64,000 nucleotides of DNA from Phycisphaerales bacterium. Its GTDB lineage: Bacteria; Planctomycetota; Phycisphaerae; Phycisphaerales; UBA1924. Positions 50,343 through 60,325 of the stretch are shown one piece after another. Both the position numbers and the translations under genes were made by a program. Position 1 is the first letter of the stretch. Every line of letters starts with the position of its first letter. Location: assembly GCA_007693785.1 (NCBI GenBank), contig RECY01000028.1, positions 1 through 64,000 of the forward strand, in the 5' to 3' direction. Below the pieces are notes generated by a model. The model searched no databases. It saw only the letters and a list, made by a program, of their open reading frames with translations, and was not told the origin of the DNA.

Positions 50343-50412
50343 CTCGGAGCAGCGGATCGGATTGTGGAACGGGGACAAGCGGCCATGCCGAAGTCCGATC
50401 CGCTGCTCCGAG
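50343..50412. repeat. 19-bp perfect inverted repeat upstream of ABC operon
   Basis: CTCGGAGCAGCGGATCGGA (50343-50361) and its exact reverse complement (50394-50412), 32-bp spacer. It lies 56 bp before the ATG of the solute-binding protein, in the position of a promoter/operator. Fragments of the same sequence (CCGAGTTCCGAG) occur near 54018 and 63600, so it belongs to a dispersed family. Confidence 0.8.
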
Positions 50413-50467
50413 TTCCGAGCTCCGAGTTTGACGCCTCGCTCCGAGTTTCCGGTACCATGTCTTTCCC

Positions 50468-51928
50468 ATGTCCGAACCCGGCCAACCGTCATCCGTTCCG
50501 GCGAATCTCGGGCTCTGGACCCGTCGCGCGGTCATCGGGTCGATGGCGGCCGCGGGGCTGGGGTTTGTGGTCTTCGGGCCGCGGGCGGCGCGGGCGGCCC
50601 CCGCCGGGCGGGTGGTGCTGAACTACTGGGAGAAGTGGACCGGGCAGGAGGGCTCGGCGATGCAGCGCGTCGTCAACGCCTTTAACCAGAGCCAGGACCG
50701 GATCTGGGTCCAGTACTTCTCGATGAGCCCGATCGATCAGAAGGCGATGATCTCGATCGCGGGGGGGGACCCGCCGGACTTGCTGGGGCTGTGGAACTTC
50801 TCGATCCCCGCGTTCAGCCAGGCCGGGGCGATCGAGCCGCTGGAAGAGATGGCGAGCCTGTGGGGCGCGGAGATCGAGCGGACGTTCGCCGAGCGGTACG
50901 GGGACGACGACGGGTTCGTGCTGCGGGCGGAGCGGTACAAGGCGCCGGTGTGGAAGCTGCAAGCGCCGCCGGGCCGAGGGGGTGGCCGGTTGTGGGGCGT
51001 GGTGAACACGTGCAACACGCTGGGGCTGGTGTACGACCGTCGCGCGGTGCGCGAGGCGGGGATGGACCCGGACGCGCCGCCGCGGACGATCGAGGAGTTG
51101 GACGAGTTCGCCGAGCGGCTGACGACGTTCCGCGAAGGAGGAAGCCGTGCCGGCGAGATCGACCGGATCGGGTTCATCCACCGCGAGCCGGGGTGGTGGA
51201 ACTGGATCTGGGGGCATTTCTTTGGTGGCGAGCTGTTCGACCGCGATCGCGGCGTCATCACGGCCGACACGCCCGCGAACGTGCGCGGGTACGAGTGGGT
51301 GCAGAGCTACCCGGAGCGGTACGGGCTCGGGCGGCTCGTGAGCCTGTCCAGCGGGTTCGGGACGTACAACAGCGCGCAGCAGCCGCTGCTGGCGGGCAAG
51401 GTCGCCAGCGCGCTGCACGGGGCGTTCATCGGGAACCTGATCCGCACGTTCGACCAGAACTTTGAACTGGGTGCGGCCCCGTTCCCGGTCGATGCCTCGG
51501 TCTACGACCCGGAGCGCCCGATCGGGCTGCTGGAGAGCGACCTCCTGGTCATCCCGCGCGGGTGCCCGCACCCGCGCGAGGCGTTCGAGTTCCTGTGCTT
51601 CACGCAGCGTCAGTGGTCGACCGAGCAGCTCGCGATCGGGCACGCGAAGCCCGCGCCGCTGGCGCGGGTGTCGGCGGGGTTCGAGGCGGCGCACCCGAAC
51701 CCGCGGATTGATGTGTTCAACCGGATCGCGGGGAGCGAGCGGGCGTTCGGGAAGCCGGAGACGGTGGTGTGGCCGCAGTATGAGGGGGAGTTCAACGCGG
51801 TGATGGACCCGTTGTGGAAGGGCGAACGCTCGGCCCGCGCGATCGTGGAGGGTGTGCAGCGGACGATGGACCGGCACCTCAGCGCCGCCAACGCGCGCCG
51901 TGCGCGTCGTGACGGGGGCGACGCATGA
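50468..51928 (+). CDS. ABC sugar transporter, extracellular solute-binding protein
   Basis: 486 aa, ATG at 50468. The N-terminus has TRRAVIGSMAAAGLG, a Tat-like twin-arginine signal, so export may go through Tat. The mature part has VVLNYWEKWTGQEGSAMQRVVNAFNQ, the family-1 (MalE/UgpB-like) solute-binding start, with IAGGDPPDLLGLW and AFSQAGAIEPLEEMA following. The ligand is probably a sugar or oligosaccharide but is not known. Its stop overlaps the next gene as ATGA. Confidence 0.9.
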   Translation: MSEPGQPSSVPANLGLWTRRAVIGSMAAAGLGFVVFGPRAARAAPAGRVVLNYWEKWTGQEGSAMQRVVNAFNQSQDRIWVQYFSMSPIDQKAMISIAGGDPPDLLGLWNFSIPAFSQAGAIEPLEEMASLWGAEIERTFAERYGDDDGFVLRAERYKAPVWKLQAPPGRGGGRLWGVVNTCNTLGLVYDRRAVREAGMDPDAPPRTIEELDEFAERLTTFREGGSRAGEIDRIGFIHREPGWWNWIWGHFFGGELFDRDRGVITADTPANVRGYEWVQSYPERYGLGRLVSLSSGFGTYNSAQQPLLAGKVASALHGAFIGNLIRTFDQNFELGAAPFPVDASVYDPERPIGLLESDLLVIPRGCPHPREAFEFLCFTQRQWSTEQLAIGHAKPAPLARVSAGFEAAHPNPRIDVFNRIAGSERAFGKPETVVWPQYEGEFNAVMDPLWKGERSARAIVEGVQRTMDRHLSAANARRARRDGGDA

Positions 51929-52902
51929 GCACGCAGGACGCGCACACGCACATGCACGGGCTGAAGCCGGCGATCGATCCGGGGGCGAAGACGCCCCGGG
52001 GGCGGAACGTCGATCGCCGCACGCCGGAGTGGGTGACGGGGCTGCTGTTCGTGAGCCCGTGGATCGTGGGGTTCTTGTCGTTCATGGCCGCCCCGATCCT
52101 GATGAGCCTCTACTACAGCTTCACGGACTACCCGCTGCTGGAGCCGCCGGCGTGGGTCGGGCTCGGCAACTACGCGGAGATGTTCACCGACCCCTTGTTC
52201 TGGAAGACGATGGGGAACACGACGCTGTACGCGGCGCTCGCGGTGCCGTTCGGGACGATCCTCGCGTTGTTCGTCGCGTGGCTGCTGAACCAGAGCGTGA
52301 AGGGGCTGGTGTTCTTCCGCAGCGCGGTGTTCCTGCCGAGCCTGGTGCCGCTGGTGGCGAGCAGCATGATCTGGCTCTGGCTGTTCAACGGCGAGTTGGG
52401 GCTGATCAACGTGGCGATCGACGGGGTGCTGGGGCCGCTGGGGGTGCGCGGGCCCAACTGGCTGGGCGATTCGACGTGGATCATGCCGGCGTTGGTGCTG
52501 ATGAGCTTCTGGTCGATCGGTCAGGCGGTGGTGATTTACATCGCGTCGCTGCAGGACGTGCCGAAGAGCCTGTACGAGGCGGCGGACCTCGACGGGATGC
52601 CGCCGTTGACCAAGTTTTTGAACGTGACGCTGCCGATGATCTCGCCGGTGGTGTTGTTCAACGTGATCATGGCGATCATCACAAGCTGGCAGGTGTTCGC
52701 GGTGCCGTACATCATGCTGGGGAGCGAGGGCGGGCCGGACCGGGCGGGGTTCTTCTACACGATGTACCTCTACGACAACGCGTTCCGGTTCCAGCGGATG
52801 GGGTACGCGTCGGCGATGGCGTGGGTGCAACTGCTCATCATCCTGTCGCTGACGGGGCTGACGTTCCTCGCGAGCAAGAAGCTGGTGCACTACCGGGCTT
52901 GA
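51925..52902 (+). CDS. ABC sugar transporter permease (MalF/UgpA-like)
   Basis: 325 aa, ATG at 51925 (ATGA overlap). Six hydrophobic segments; GLLFVSPWIVGFLSFMAAPILMSLYYSFTDY at the N-terminus is typical of the first permease. The EAA loop that contacts the ATPase is YEAADLDGMPPLTKFLNVTLP. First permease of the importer. Confidence 0.92.
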   Translation: MSTQDAHTHMHGLKPAIDPGAKTPRGRNVDRRTPEWVTGLLFVSPWIVGFLSFMAAPILMSLYYSFTDYPLLEPPAWVGLGNYAEMFTDPLFWKTMGNTTLYAALAVPFGTILALFVAWLLNQSVKGLVFFRSAVFLPSLVPLVASSMIWLWLFNGELGLINVAIDGVLGPLGVRGPNWLGDSTWIMPALVLMSFWSIGQAVVIYIASLQDVPKSLYEAADLDGMPPLTKFLNVTLPMISPVVLFNVIMAIITSWQVFAVPYIMLGSEGGPDRAGFFYTMYLYDNAFRFQRMGYASAMAWVQLLIILSLTGLTFLASKKLVHYRA

Positions 52903-52924
52903 CGGCGCGGTTGGTGCTGGAGAC

Positions 52925-53836
52925 ATGCGCACGATGGCGAGAGGAACGGATCAGGGTGTGCTAGGGCGGATCGCGGTGTACGCGGTGCTGGTGGGCATCA
53001 GCCTGCTGTTTGCGTTGCCGCTGCTCTGGATGCTTTCGACGAGCTTGAAGCCGACGGAGCAGACGCTGGCGAACCCCCCGACGCTGCTACCGGAGCCGGT
53101 CTCGATCGTGCCGCAGCAGCTCGTGCGGAACTACATCGGCGAATTGGACGCGGACGGCGAGGTCGTCCACCGCGGCGTCTGGACCGACCCGGTCGTCGAC
53201 TTCCCGCTCTACCTGCGCAACACGTTGCTCGTCTCCTTCCTCGCGGTGGGGGGGATGGTGATCTCCAGCGCGCTCATCGCCTATGGCTTCGCCCGGGTCC
53301 AGTGGCGCGGGCGGAACGCGCTGTTCGTCTTTGTGCTCGCGACGATGATGATCCCGTTCCCGGTGCTGATGGGGCCGATGTTCATCATCTTCCGGGAGCT
53401 GGGCTGGATCGGGACGTTCCGCCCTCTCTGGGTGCCGGCGTTCTTCGGCACGGCGTTCAACATCTTCCTCCTGCGCCAGTTCTTCCTGACCATCCCGCGC
53501 GAGCTGGACGAGGCGGCCCGGATCGACGGGTGCTCGCACTGGGGGATCTTCTGGCGGATCATCGTGCCGCTGAGCCGCCCGGCGCTCAGCGTCGTGGCGC
53601 TGTTCCACTTCATCTTCATGTGGAACGACTTCCTCGGCCCGTTGATCTTCCTCAACCACCGCGACCAGTTCACGCTCGCGCTCGGCCTGCAGCTGTACCA
53701 GAGCCAGGCGGGGAATGTGCCGTGGAATTTGCTGATGGCGGCCAGCGTGCTGGTGGTGCTGCCGGTGGTGGTGCTGTTCTTCCTGACGCAGCGGACGTTC
53801 GTGGAGGGGATCGCGACGCAGGGGCTGAAGGAGTAG
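52925..53836 (+). CDS. ABC sugar transporter permease (MalG/UgpE-like)
   Basis: 303 aa, ATG at 52925. Six hydrophobic segments, beginning IAVYAVLVGISLLFALPLLWMLSTSLK; EAA loop DEAARIDGCSHWGIFWRIIVP. Periplasmic loop 45-100 is unusually long. The operon has no ATP-binding gene downstream: repeat copy C and a convergent response regulator follow. A shared, distantly encoded ATPase of the MsiK type must energise it. Confidence 0.92.
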   Translation: MRTMARGTDQGVLGRIAVYAVLVGISLLFALPLLWMLSTSLKPTEQTLANPPTLLPEPVSIVPQQLVRNYIGELDADGEVVHRGVWTDPVVDFPLYLRNTLLVSFLAVGGMVISSALIAYGFARVQWRGRNALFVFVLATMMIPFPVLMGPMFIIFRELGWIGTFRPLWVPAFFGTAFNIFLLRQFFLTIPRELDEAARIDGCSHWGIFWRIIVPLSRPALSVVALFHFIFMWNDFLGPLIFLNHRDQFTLALGLQLYQSQAGNVPWNLLMAASVLVVLPVVVLFFLTQRTFVEGIATQGLKE

Positions 53837-53855
53837 GGGAGCTCGGAGCGCCCCA

Positions 53856-53999
53856 TGTGCCACTGACCTTGTCCGCAAGGTCAGTGCTCCGGGCTTCGCT
53901 TCAAATCCTCTTGCCCTGGCCTGTCGTGGGTTGGTGGTGGGAGGGTTAGAGGAGGGGAAGATGGAGAGCACTGACCTCTCGGAAGAGGTCAGTGGCACA
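53856..53999. repeat. Paired-hairpin repeat, copy C
   Basis: 144 bp between the convergent permease and response-regulator genes. Begins TGTGCCACTGACCTT, hairpin loops GTCCGC and TCGGAA, ends GAGGTCAGTGGCACA. Spacer unrelated to A and B. Confidence 0.85.
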
Positions 54000-54045
54000 A
54001 TTCCGTCGGGCTCTGCGTTCCGAGTTCCGAGCTTCTCGCTCTTGC

Positions 54046-54702
54046 CTACGCCTCGGCCAGGCCTTCGCGGATGGCGAACCTCGCCAGGCTGACGCGGTCG
54101 TGGATGTCGAGCTTGTTCATCAGGTTGGTGCAGTGGTTGTCGACGGTCTTGACCGAGATGTGCATCGTGGTGGCGATGTCCTTCTTGCTCAGCCCGCGGG
54201 CGATGTAGCGGAGGACCTCGATCTCCCGCGGCGTCAGCGTGCCGGCCCGGGTTTTGGGCTCGGCGTTCAGGCGCGCGCCCTGGGCGTCGATCACGATCCG
54301 GGCTTTCACCTCCGGGCTGAAGCAGATCCCGCCCGCCGCGACCTCGCGGATCGCCCGCACCACTTCCTCCGGCGGCTCGCTCTTGGTCAGATACCCGCTC
54401 GCCTCGGCGCCCAGCGCGTCCTCGATGTACCGATCGTGGAAGAACGCGCTCAGAAACAGCAGCTTGGTCTCCGGCGAGCGGGCGCGGATCGTCCGCGCCG
54501 CGTCGAAGCACAGCAGCCCCGGCATGTCGATGTCCATCACCACAACGTCGGGCTTGTGACGGATCGTCTCATCGATCGCGGCTTCGGCACTCGGCACCTC
54601 CGCGACCACCGCGATGTCGCCCGCGTTGTTCAGCCACTGACGCAGCGTGTCGCGCACCAGCGTGTGGTCGTCGGCCAGGATGACGCGGATGGGATCGTTC
54701 AA
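54046..54702 (-). CDS. NarL/FixJ-family response regulator
   Basis: 218 aa. Starts with TTG at 54702 inside a TTGA overlap with the hybrid-kinase stop; GGAGG about eight bases upstream, within the kinase gene, supports this start. Receiver domain 1-125 with DD at 11-12, phospho-Asp57 in VVMDIDMPG, and KSEPP (Lys) later. C-terminal LuxR-type helix-turn-helix: LTPREIEVLRYIARGLSKKDIA, TTMHISVKTVDNH. The unit is a two-component system with the kinase. Confidence 0.93.
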   Translation of the reverse strand: MNDPIRVILADDHTLVRDTLRQWLNNAGDIAVVAEVPSAEAAIDETIRHKPDVVVMDIDMPGLLCFDAARTIRARSPETKLLFLSAFFHDRYIEDALGAEASGYLTKSEPPEEVVRAIREVAAGGICFSPEVKARIVIDAQGARLNAEPKTRAGTLTPREIEVLRYIARGLSKKDIATTMHISVKTVDNHCTNLMNKLDIHDRVSLARFAIREGLAEA

Positions 54703-57700
54703 CTCGCGGCCTCCTTCTGTTCGTGGTGCATGGCATCCCCGCCGGAACGCTCCGGCGGTGAGCCAACACCGTCTACAGGACGGTTTGTTCGAGACGCGCG
54801 GGCGAGCAACCCGGGCACGTCGCTGACTTGGAACGGCTTGTGCAAAAGAGCCGCGCCGAGGTCCGCCGCCTCATCCCCCGGCACATCTCCGGAGGTGATC
54901 AGTATCACCGTGCTGGTGTCGCCGCCGGCTCGGAGACGACGCAAACACCCCAATCCGTCGGGCGCCCCGCCTTCGAGATCGATCAGCAACAGCTTGTCGC
55001 CTCGTCTCTCGCCGGCCTGTGCCAAGAGTGTTTCGCCGTCCGACACAACCTCCACACGGTAGTCCTCAGCGCGCAGCACCGCGCTGAGGAACTGCCCGAC
55101 GTGCGCGTTCGCGGTGGCGATCATGACGAACTTGCCGCCGCCGACCGCCTCGCGGGTGGTGGGCTCGGCGTCTCGCACCGGCGGGGCGACGCCGGGGAGT
55201 TCGATCGTGAACACGGCGCCTTGCCCCGGGGCGGAGCGAAGGGCGATCGTTCCGTTGTGACGGGTGACGATGCCGTGCGTGATCGCCAGCCCGAGGCCCG
55301 TGCGGTCGCCGTGGGTTTTGGTCGTGAAGAACGGCTCGAAGATCCGCTGGTGCAGCTCCGGCGGGATGCCCCCGCCCGTGTCGCTGACGATCAAACGCAC
55401 CGGCGCAAGCCCGGGCACGCCCCCGAGCGATTCCGCACGCTCGGCCCGGATGCGCACCGTCCCGCCCCGGGGCATCGCGTCGCGTGCGTTCAGGCAGAGG
55501 TTCATCAGCGCCTGCTGGAGCTGGGTCGGGTCCGCATCGACGTACAGCGGGTCCCGCTCGCGGGAGAGGGTCGGCGTCTCCAACGCGATGTTCGCGGGCA
55601 TCGCGCGCCGCAGCAGGCGGGCGGTCTGCTCGATCGCGTCCCCGATCCAGACCGTCTGACGAGCCGGGTCGGACCGTCGGCTGAAGGTCAGCAGCGAACG
55701 CGTCACCCCCGCGGCCTGGTCGGCCGCTTCCTGCACCGTCGCCAAACTCTGGCGAGCCGGGTGCGACGCCTCCAGCGTGGACTGCGCCAGGCGCAGGTGC
55801 GTCCCGATCGCCGAGAGCAGGTTGTTGAAGTCGTGCGCGACCCCGCTCGCGAGCTGGCCCACCGCCTCCATTTTCTGAGCCTGGAGCAGGTCCCGCTCGG
55901 CCCGGCGCCGCTCGGTGATGTCGGTGAACATCGCGATGAACCCGCGCGCCTCGCCCGTGTGCGCCCGCAGCGCGGCCGCCGAGACGAGCGCCTCCACCGT
56001 CCGCCCGTCCGCACGCGGGATGCGGACGTCCCGGGGCTCTGCCCGCACGCCGACGCGCTGCAGCAGCATCTCCAACGGCTCGCGGGCCGAGCCCGGGAGC
56101 AGGTCGGGGACCGTGCGCCCGAGCACCTGCGCCAGCCCACGCCCGAGCAGTTCGCACATCCGATCGTTCGCGTACCCAACGACCCCGTCTGGGCCGACCA
56201 GCAGGATGCCCTCCTGCGTCGTCTCGACGATCTCGCGGAAGCGGGCTTCCGAATCGCGCAGCTCGGCCTCGGCACGCATCTGCGAGGTCAGGTCCTGGAT
56301 GAGCCCGACGATCCGCTCCACCGAGCCGTCCGGACCGATCGCCGGGAACCCCCGATCGCGCACCCACCGCACGCCCCCGTTCGGATGAACGACGCGGTAG
56401 GTCGCGTCGTATTCCGCGCCGCTCGCCATGCCCTCGAACGCCGAACGCACCCACCCGACGTCGTCCGGGTGCACCGAGTTGTACCAGTCTTCACCGTCGC
56501 GGAGCACCGCCTCCACCGATCGGCCCCAGAGCGTTTCGTACGCCGGGCTGATGTACTCGATCGTGCGCGTGTCCGGCGAGGCGACCCAGAACACCTCGCG
56601 CACCGTCTCGGCGATCTCGCGGAACCGACGCTCGCTCTCGCCGAGCGCCGCCTGCATCGCGTGACGATCGGTGATGTCCTCACTCGTGCCCGCGATCTTC
56701 CGACGACCGTCGCCCGGGTCCACAAACAGCCGCCCGCGGCACCGCACCCACCGCACGCTCCCGTCCGGCAGGCGCAGCCGATACTCGTCCTCGAACTGCC
56801 CGTCGCGGATCGCGCACGCCACCTGCCTCAGGCAGCCGGCGCGGTCCTCGTCCAGCACCTGCTCCAGCCACCGCCCGGGGCTGGACATCAGTTCCTGCAC
56901 CGTCGCGCCCCAGAGCACCCCCATCCCCGGGCTGAAATACTCGGGGCGGTCGTTGTCCACGTCCCAGATCCACAGCCCGTCGCGGATGTTCTCGATCAGC
57001 ACCTTCGCCTGGTGCTCGGCTCGCTCCCCGCGCTCGGTCGCCTCGGACAGCTCGGTCACGTCGAAAAACGCGACGTAGAAACGCCCCGTCTCGGGCAGGT
57101 GCGCCTCGGAGCCGCGGAGATGGCGGTACACGCCGTCCTTGCCACGCACGCGGCACTCGAGCCGGGCGGGCAAGAGCCGACGGGCCCGATCACTCGCCCA
57201 CTGCGCCCGGATCCGCGCCAGGTCGTCGGGATGGATCTTGTCCGCGTGCGCGCGCCCGAGGAGTTCCTCCCGCGCATACCCAAGCGTGCGGCTCAGGGCG
57301 TCGTTCACCTCCAGCACCACGCCGTCCACATCCACCACCGCGAGCATCGCCGGCGACAGGTGAAACAGCGTCCGGTGCTCGAGCCGCTCGTGGTCACCCC
57401 GGCGCGAGCGGGCGAGCAGCTCGGTCAGCAAGATCGTGAGCCCCGCGACCACCCCCGCGAGCAACGCCAGCCACACCCCCGCCGGATCCCCCGTCCCCAG
57501 CGATCCCCCCTCGCCCGAGACCCCGCCCCAGAGAGCCCCCCCCAGGCCAAGGCTCCAGAAGACAAGGGCCCCGTGGGCGATCCCAACCCCCGCCGGGAGC
57601 ACCAGCACCCCGGCCACCACCCTCGGCACCCGCCCACGCACCCCCGCCCAGACCACCCACCCCACCGACAGGGCGTAGCAAAGAACGGATAGGAAAAGGG

Positions 57701-57737
57701 ATACCAACACCGCCGACCCCAACGACGACCGCCACAA
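54699..57737 (-). CDS. Multi-PAS hybrid histidine kinase with degenerate receiver
   Basis: 1012 aa from a TTG at 57737 (start uncertain). N-terminal hydrophobic segments (about 1-110) anchor it in the membrane; four PAS domains follow (about 125-640), with motifs such as [18 protein letters not shown] and [24 protein letters not shown]. Then the phospho-acceptor [10 protein letters not shown], ATPase domain with [36 protein letters not shown] and RTGLGLAI. The last 130 residues are a receiver-like domain: LLLIDLEGG keeps an Asp and HKPFQV a Lys, but the usual acidic pair at the start (here VMIATANAH) is missing. It probably signals to the adjacent NarL-type regulator. Confidence 0.92.
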   Translation of the reverse strand: MWRSSLGSAVLVSLFLSVLCYALSVGWVVWAGVRGRVPRVVAGVLVLPAGVGIAHGALVFWSLGLGGALWGGVSGEGGSLGTGDPAGVWLALLAGVVAGLTILLTELLARSRRGDHERLEHRTLFHLSPAMLAVVDVDGVVLEVNDALSRTLGYAREELLGRAHADKIHPDDLARIRAQWASDRARRLLPARLECRVRGKDGVYRHLRGSEAHLPETGRFYVAFFDVTELSEATERGERAEHQAKVLIENIRDGLWIWDVDNDRPEYFSPGMGVLWGATVQELMSSPGRWLEQVLDEDRAGCLRQVACAIRDGQFEDEYRLRLPDGSVRWVRCRGRLFVDPGDGRRKIAGTSEDITDRHAMQAALGESERRFREIAETVREVFWVASPDTRTIEYISPAYETLWGRSVEAVLRDGEDWYNSVHPDDVGWVRSAFEGMASGAEYDATYRVVHPNGGVRWVRDRGFPAIGPDGSVERIVGLIQDLTSQMRAEAELRDSEARFREIVETTQEGILLVGPDGVVGYANDRMCELLGRGLAQVLGRTVPDLLPGSAREPLEMLLQRVGVRAEPRDVRIPRADGRTVEALVSAAALRAHTGEARGFIAMFTDITERRRAERDLLQAQKMEAVGQLASGVAHDFNNLLSAIGTHLRLAQSTLEASHPARQSLATVQEAADQAAGVTRSLLTFSRRSDPARQTVWIGDAIEQTARLLRRAMPANIALETPTLSRERDPLYVDADPTQLQQALMNLCLNARDAMPRGGTVRIRAERAESLGGVPGLAPVRLIVSDTGGGIPPELHQRIFEPFFTTKTHGDRTGLGLAITHGIVTRHNGTIALRSAPGQGAVFTIELPGVAPPVRDAEPTTREAVGGGKFVMIATANAHVGQFLSAVLRAEDYRVEVVSDGETLLAQAGERRGDKLLLIDLEGGAPDGLGCLRRLRAGGDTSTVILITSGDVPGDEAADLGAALLHKPFQVSDVPGLLARASRTNRPVDGVGSPPERSGGDAMHHEQKEAAS

Positions 57738-57955
57738 GCAGCCCCGGCCTGCGCAGTCTAGCGATTTTACCCTAGAGGCGTGCTCGCCCGCAGCGATGTC
57801 TTCGATGCACGGGCAAGCCTCAGGCTCCCCACTCCGACAGGCCTTCGCCGTGCCGAGCCATCGACTCGAACGATCCAGTTGAAAAAGTCCGCGAGGAGCC
57901 TCCCGCGCTGAAAGCGAGCCGGGGAGAATCGCCCGATCAGAGCAATCTCAATCCA

Positions 57956-57983
57956 AGAAAAAACGGCCCCCAAAGGGCCGTTT
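57956..57983 (-). terminator. Terminator of tRNA-Arg
   Basis: On the minus strand AACGGCCC pairs with GGGCCGTT around TTTGG, followed by six T. Confidence 0.85.
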
Positions 57984-57988
57984 CGAAG

Positions 57989-58062
57989 CACGGGCGGAAG
58001 GATTCGAACCCTCAACCTCCTGATCCGTAGTCAGGTGCTCTATCCAGTTGAGCTACGCCCGC
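57989..58062 (-). tRNA. tRNA-Arg (anticodon ACG)
   Basis: 74 nt. Acceptor GCGGGCG with CGCCCGT (G1-U72 wobble), anticodon stem CCTGA/TCAGG, loop CTACGGA (anticodon ACG, read as inosine), T-arm GAGGG-TTCGAAT-CCTTC with one G-T pair. Discriminator G; CCA not encoded. Confidence 0.93.
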
Positions 58063-58343
58063 GTCGGGTTGTCGCCGCCGGCGGGGGCCGAGGGCTGGAT
58101 CGGTCTCGGGCGGCTTTGACGCCGGGGCCGGGATCGGCCTGTAGGCTACGCGGGATCGGACGCCCCGGCAAGCCGCGAGGGCTCGGGTTCGGCTTGATTT
58201 TGGCGTTGGGGGTGCGATCATCTCTTTCCCACCTAGGCGATCGGCCCGGGCGGGCATGTTTCAGAGGCACACCATTCCCGTCGCTCTCGCGACGGGCTCG
58301 GCAACGCGGGGCCACACGCCCCAGCAACGGAGCGATTGAACCG

Positions 58344-58616
58344 ATGGCGCACTCCAACTCGGCGAAGAAAAGGGTCCGGCAGAACATCAAGCGGCGCGCG
58401 ATCAACCGCTGGCGGCTCCGCTCCATGCGGATGGCGATCAAGTCGTTCGAAACCAAGCTGACCCGCGGCTCGATCGACGAGGCCTCCGACGCTCTCCGCA
58501 GCGTCTGCCAGATCATCGACAAGACCGCCCAGAAGCGCGTCATCCACGCCAACCAGGCCGCCCGGCGCAAGAGCCGCCTCAACAAGCGCTTCGTCGCCGC
58601 CAAGAACGCCGGCTGA
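58344..58616 (+). CDS. rpsT: 30S ribosomal protein S20
   Basis: 90 aa from the ATG at 58344. Helical, basic protein of the 16S 5' domain. AHSNSAKKRVRQNIKRRAIN, then RMAIKSFETKL, and KTAQKRVIHANQAARRKSRL at the C-terminus match S20. Single-gene unit between tRNA-Arg and a CPBP protease. Confidence 0.96.
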   Translation: MAHSNSAKKRVRQNIKRRAINRWRLRSMRMAIKSFETKLTRGSIDEASDALRSVCQIIDKTAQKRVIHANQAARRKSRLNKRFVAAKNAG

Positions 58617-58883
58617 CCCGGGCGTCCGCCCGACTGCCCATTCGGCACACCCCGCCCAAACACGAGCCGCGAACGTCCTGATGCGGAGCCGACACGCCAT
58701 CGAGTCGTGTCGAACCCCGCGGCGCGTTCCCGGCTCGTTTGCTGCGCGCACAAGGCGTGCAGTTGGGGCGTGTGCGTGTCGGCGTGCGCGTCGTCCGGGT
58801 TTGTATGATGCCGCGTCGAGCGTGTGCGCGGAGCGGGCCGACTGTGATCGGTCGGAGCCTGGCTTCGGTGTTTTGGGGGCGGC

Positions 58884-59744
58884 ATGGCGGATCGCGGTGG
58901 TCGAGGGCGAGCCGGTGCGGGTCCTGGGGCCGCGCCGGTTGTGCGGCGCGGCTCGACGGCTCGCCCGCCCTCCTCGCTCCGCCCTCCTGCGGCCGCGTTG
59001 ACCTACGCCGCCCGATCCAAACGCCCGCTGGTCATCCTGATCTTCCTGCTCCCGATGCTGATCCTGTACGAGGTCGGCTCGTGGCTGTATCTTCGGGGCG
59101 AGTCGGGCGTGTTCGACACGATCGGTGCGCACAACCTGCTCGCCCGGTTTTTCGAGCTGTTCGGCGCGGTGAGCTTCCACCTGCCGGGCATCACGCTGGT
59201 GGTGGTGCTGCTGACCTGGCACGTGCTCCGCCGGGACCCGTGGCGTCTGGAGCCGAAGACGCTCGGCGGCATGGCGATGGAGTCGGTCGCGTGGACGCTC
59301 CCGCTCGTGGTGCTCGGGGTGCTGCTGAGCCCCGCGGGCGTGCTCGCGGGCGGGGCCGAGGCGCTCGCACAGACCGGATCAAGCGGCGTGGCGGCGACGC
59401 TGAGCGAGCTGCCCTGGCAGGCTCGCCTCACCCTCTCGGTCGGCGCGGGGCTCTACGAGGAACTCCTGTTCCGGATGGTCGGGATCGCGGCGGCCCACGT
59501 CATCCTCGCCGATCTGCTCCGCGTGCCCGAGCGGTGGGCCGGGCCGGGCGCGGTGCTCATCTCGGCGATCGCGTTCGCCTGGTACCACGACGCCGCGGGC
59601 TCAGCGGGCGAGGTCCGCCTCCTGCTGACCTTCTACATCCTCAGCGGGGTCTACTTCGGGATCATCTACCTCGCCCGCGGCTTCGGGATCGTCGTCGCCG
59701 TCCACGCCCTCTACGACGTCTTCGCCCTCATCGTCGTGGGGTGA
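58884..59744 (+). CDS. CPBP-family intramembrane metalloprotease
   Basis: 286 aa, ATG at 58884. Basic, Gly-rich N-terminal tail (about 1-45), then about six membrane spans. Catalytic motifs of the CPBP/CAAX (Abi) family: GLYEELLFR (two Glu), AFAWYHDAAG and HALYDVFALI. Related proteins cleave prenylated substrates or bacteriocins, or give immunity to peptides; the substrate here is unknown. Monocistronic. Confidence 0.88.
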   Translation: MADRGGRGRAGAGPGAAPVVRRGSTARPPSSLRPPAAALTYAARSKRPLVILIFLLPMLILYEVGSWLYLRGESGVFDTIGAHNLLARFFELFGAVSFHLPGITLVVVLLTWHVLRRDPWRLEPKTLGGMAMESVAWTLPLVVLGVLLSPAGVLAGGAEALAQTGSSGVAATLSELPWQARLTLSVGAGLYEELLFRMVGIAAAHVILADLLRVPERWAGPGAVLISAIAFAWYHDAAGSAGEVRLLLTFYILSGVYFGIIYLARGFGIVVAVHALYDVFALIVVG

Positions 59745-59956
59745 TCGCCCGCTGCACATCGGATCTCCCTGAACAGCCAGTGATGTCTGGGCGACGCTGA
59801 TCGGGGCGCGCGGGTTCGGGTGTTCGAGGCGTGTTCTCGGGCGCGGGTTGGGCTCGGTTGACCGACGCGTGCGGCGGGCTACCCTTGCTCTTGGCTCTCT
59901 GGACCGAGCCGCGGCTGTGCCCGACGCGACGGTTGGGCACGTCCACCCGCAGAACT

Positions 59957-60031
59957 GGCCCCATCGTCTAGCCTGGTCCAGGACGTCAGGTTCTCATCCT
60001 GAAAACAGGGGTTCGAATCCCCTTGGGGTCA
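59957..60031 (+). tRNA. tRNA-Glu (anticodon CTC)
   Basis: 75 nt. Acceptor GGCCCCA with TGGGGTC (one G-T), D-loop CGTCTAGCCTGG, anticodon stem TCAGG/CCTGA, loop TTCTCAT (anticodon CTC), T-arm AGGGG-TTCGAAT-CCCCT. Discriminator A; CCA not encoded. Confidence 0.94.
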
Positions 60032-60038
60032 TTGCAGA

Positions 60039-60074
60039 AGCGGCCCGGGCCTCGTGCCCGGGCCGCTGTCTTTG
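60039..60074 (+). terminator. Terminator after tRNA-Glu
   Basis: Perfect 12-bp stem (60039-60050/60056-60067), loop CTCGT, followed by GTCTTT. Confidence 0.8.
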
Positions 60075-60325
60075 GGGCCTCGAACCGTATTTTTTCACAC
60101 GTGATGCGGACACACCGGGGGTCTCTCGGGTTGGTCTGCGCGGGCTGTGCGGGTGGGGAGATGGGCAAAACGCTTGATCGGGCGGTTCTGGGGCGGTCGG
60201 GGTGGGCAAGGGGTTGGGATTGTGCGGGCGAGCCCCGAGACAAGTGCTCGGCCCGGGTGAGAACACCCGCTACGGGGTCAACTTCCGATCGGGATGCACC
60301 GATGCTGGGCACGGGAGGTGCCGCC

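Noticed and set aside
50343-50412. Intrinsic terminator interpretation of the 19-bp inverted repeat
   Set aside because: The 32-bp loop is too long and no T-run follows on either strand.
28301-53999. CRISPR interpretation of the repeated hairpins
   Set aside because: Copies are scattered by thousands of bases, carry two hairpins each, and are not regularly spaced; no cas gene.
54828-57692. Long + strand open frame (954 codons) opposite the hybrid kinase
   Set aside because: Arg/Pro/His-rich composition with no domain; it is the GC-driven shadow of the kinase gene, whose PAS, HisKA and ATPase motifs are unmistakable.
58035-58343. N-terminal extension of the S20 gene
   Set aside because: Runs through tRNA-Arg on the opposite strand and lacks S20 similarity; the ATG at 58344 gives a normal S20.
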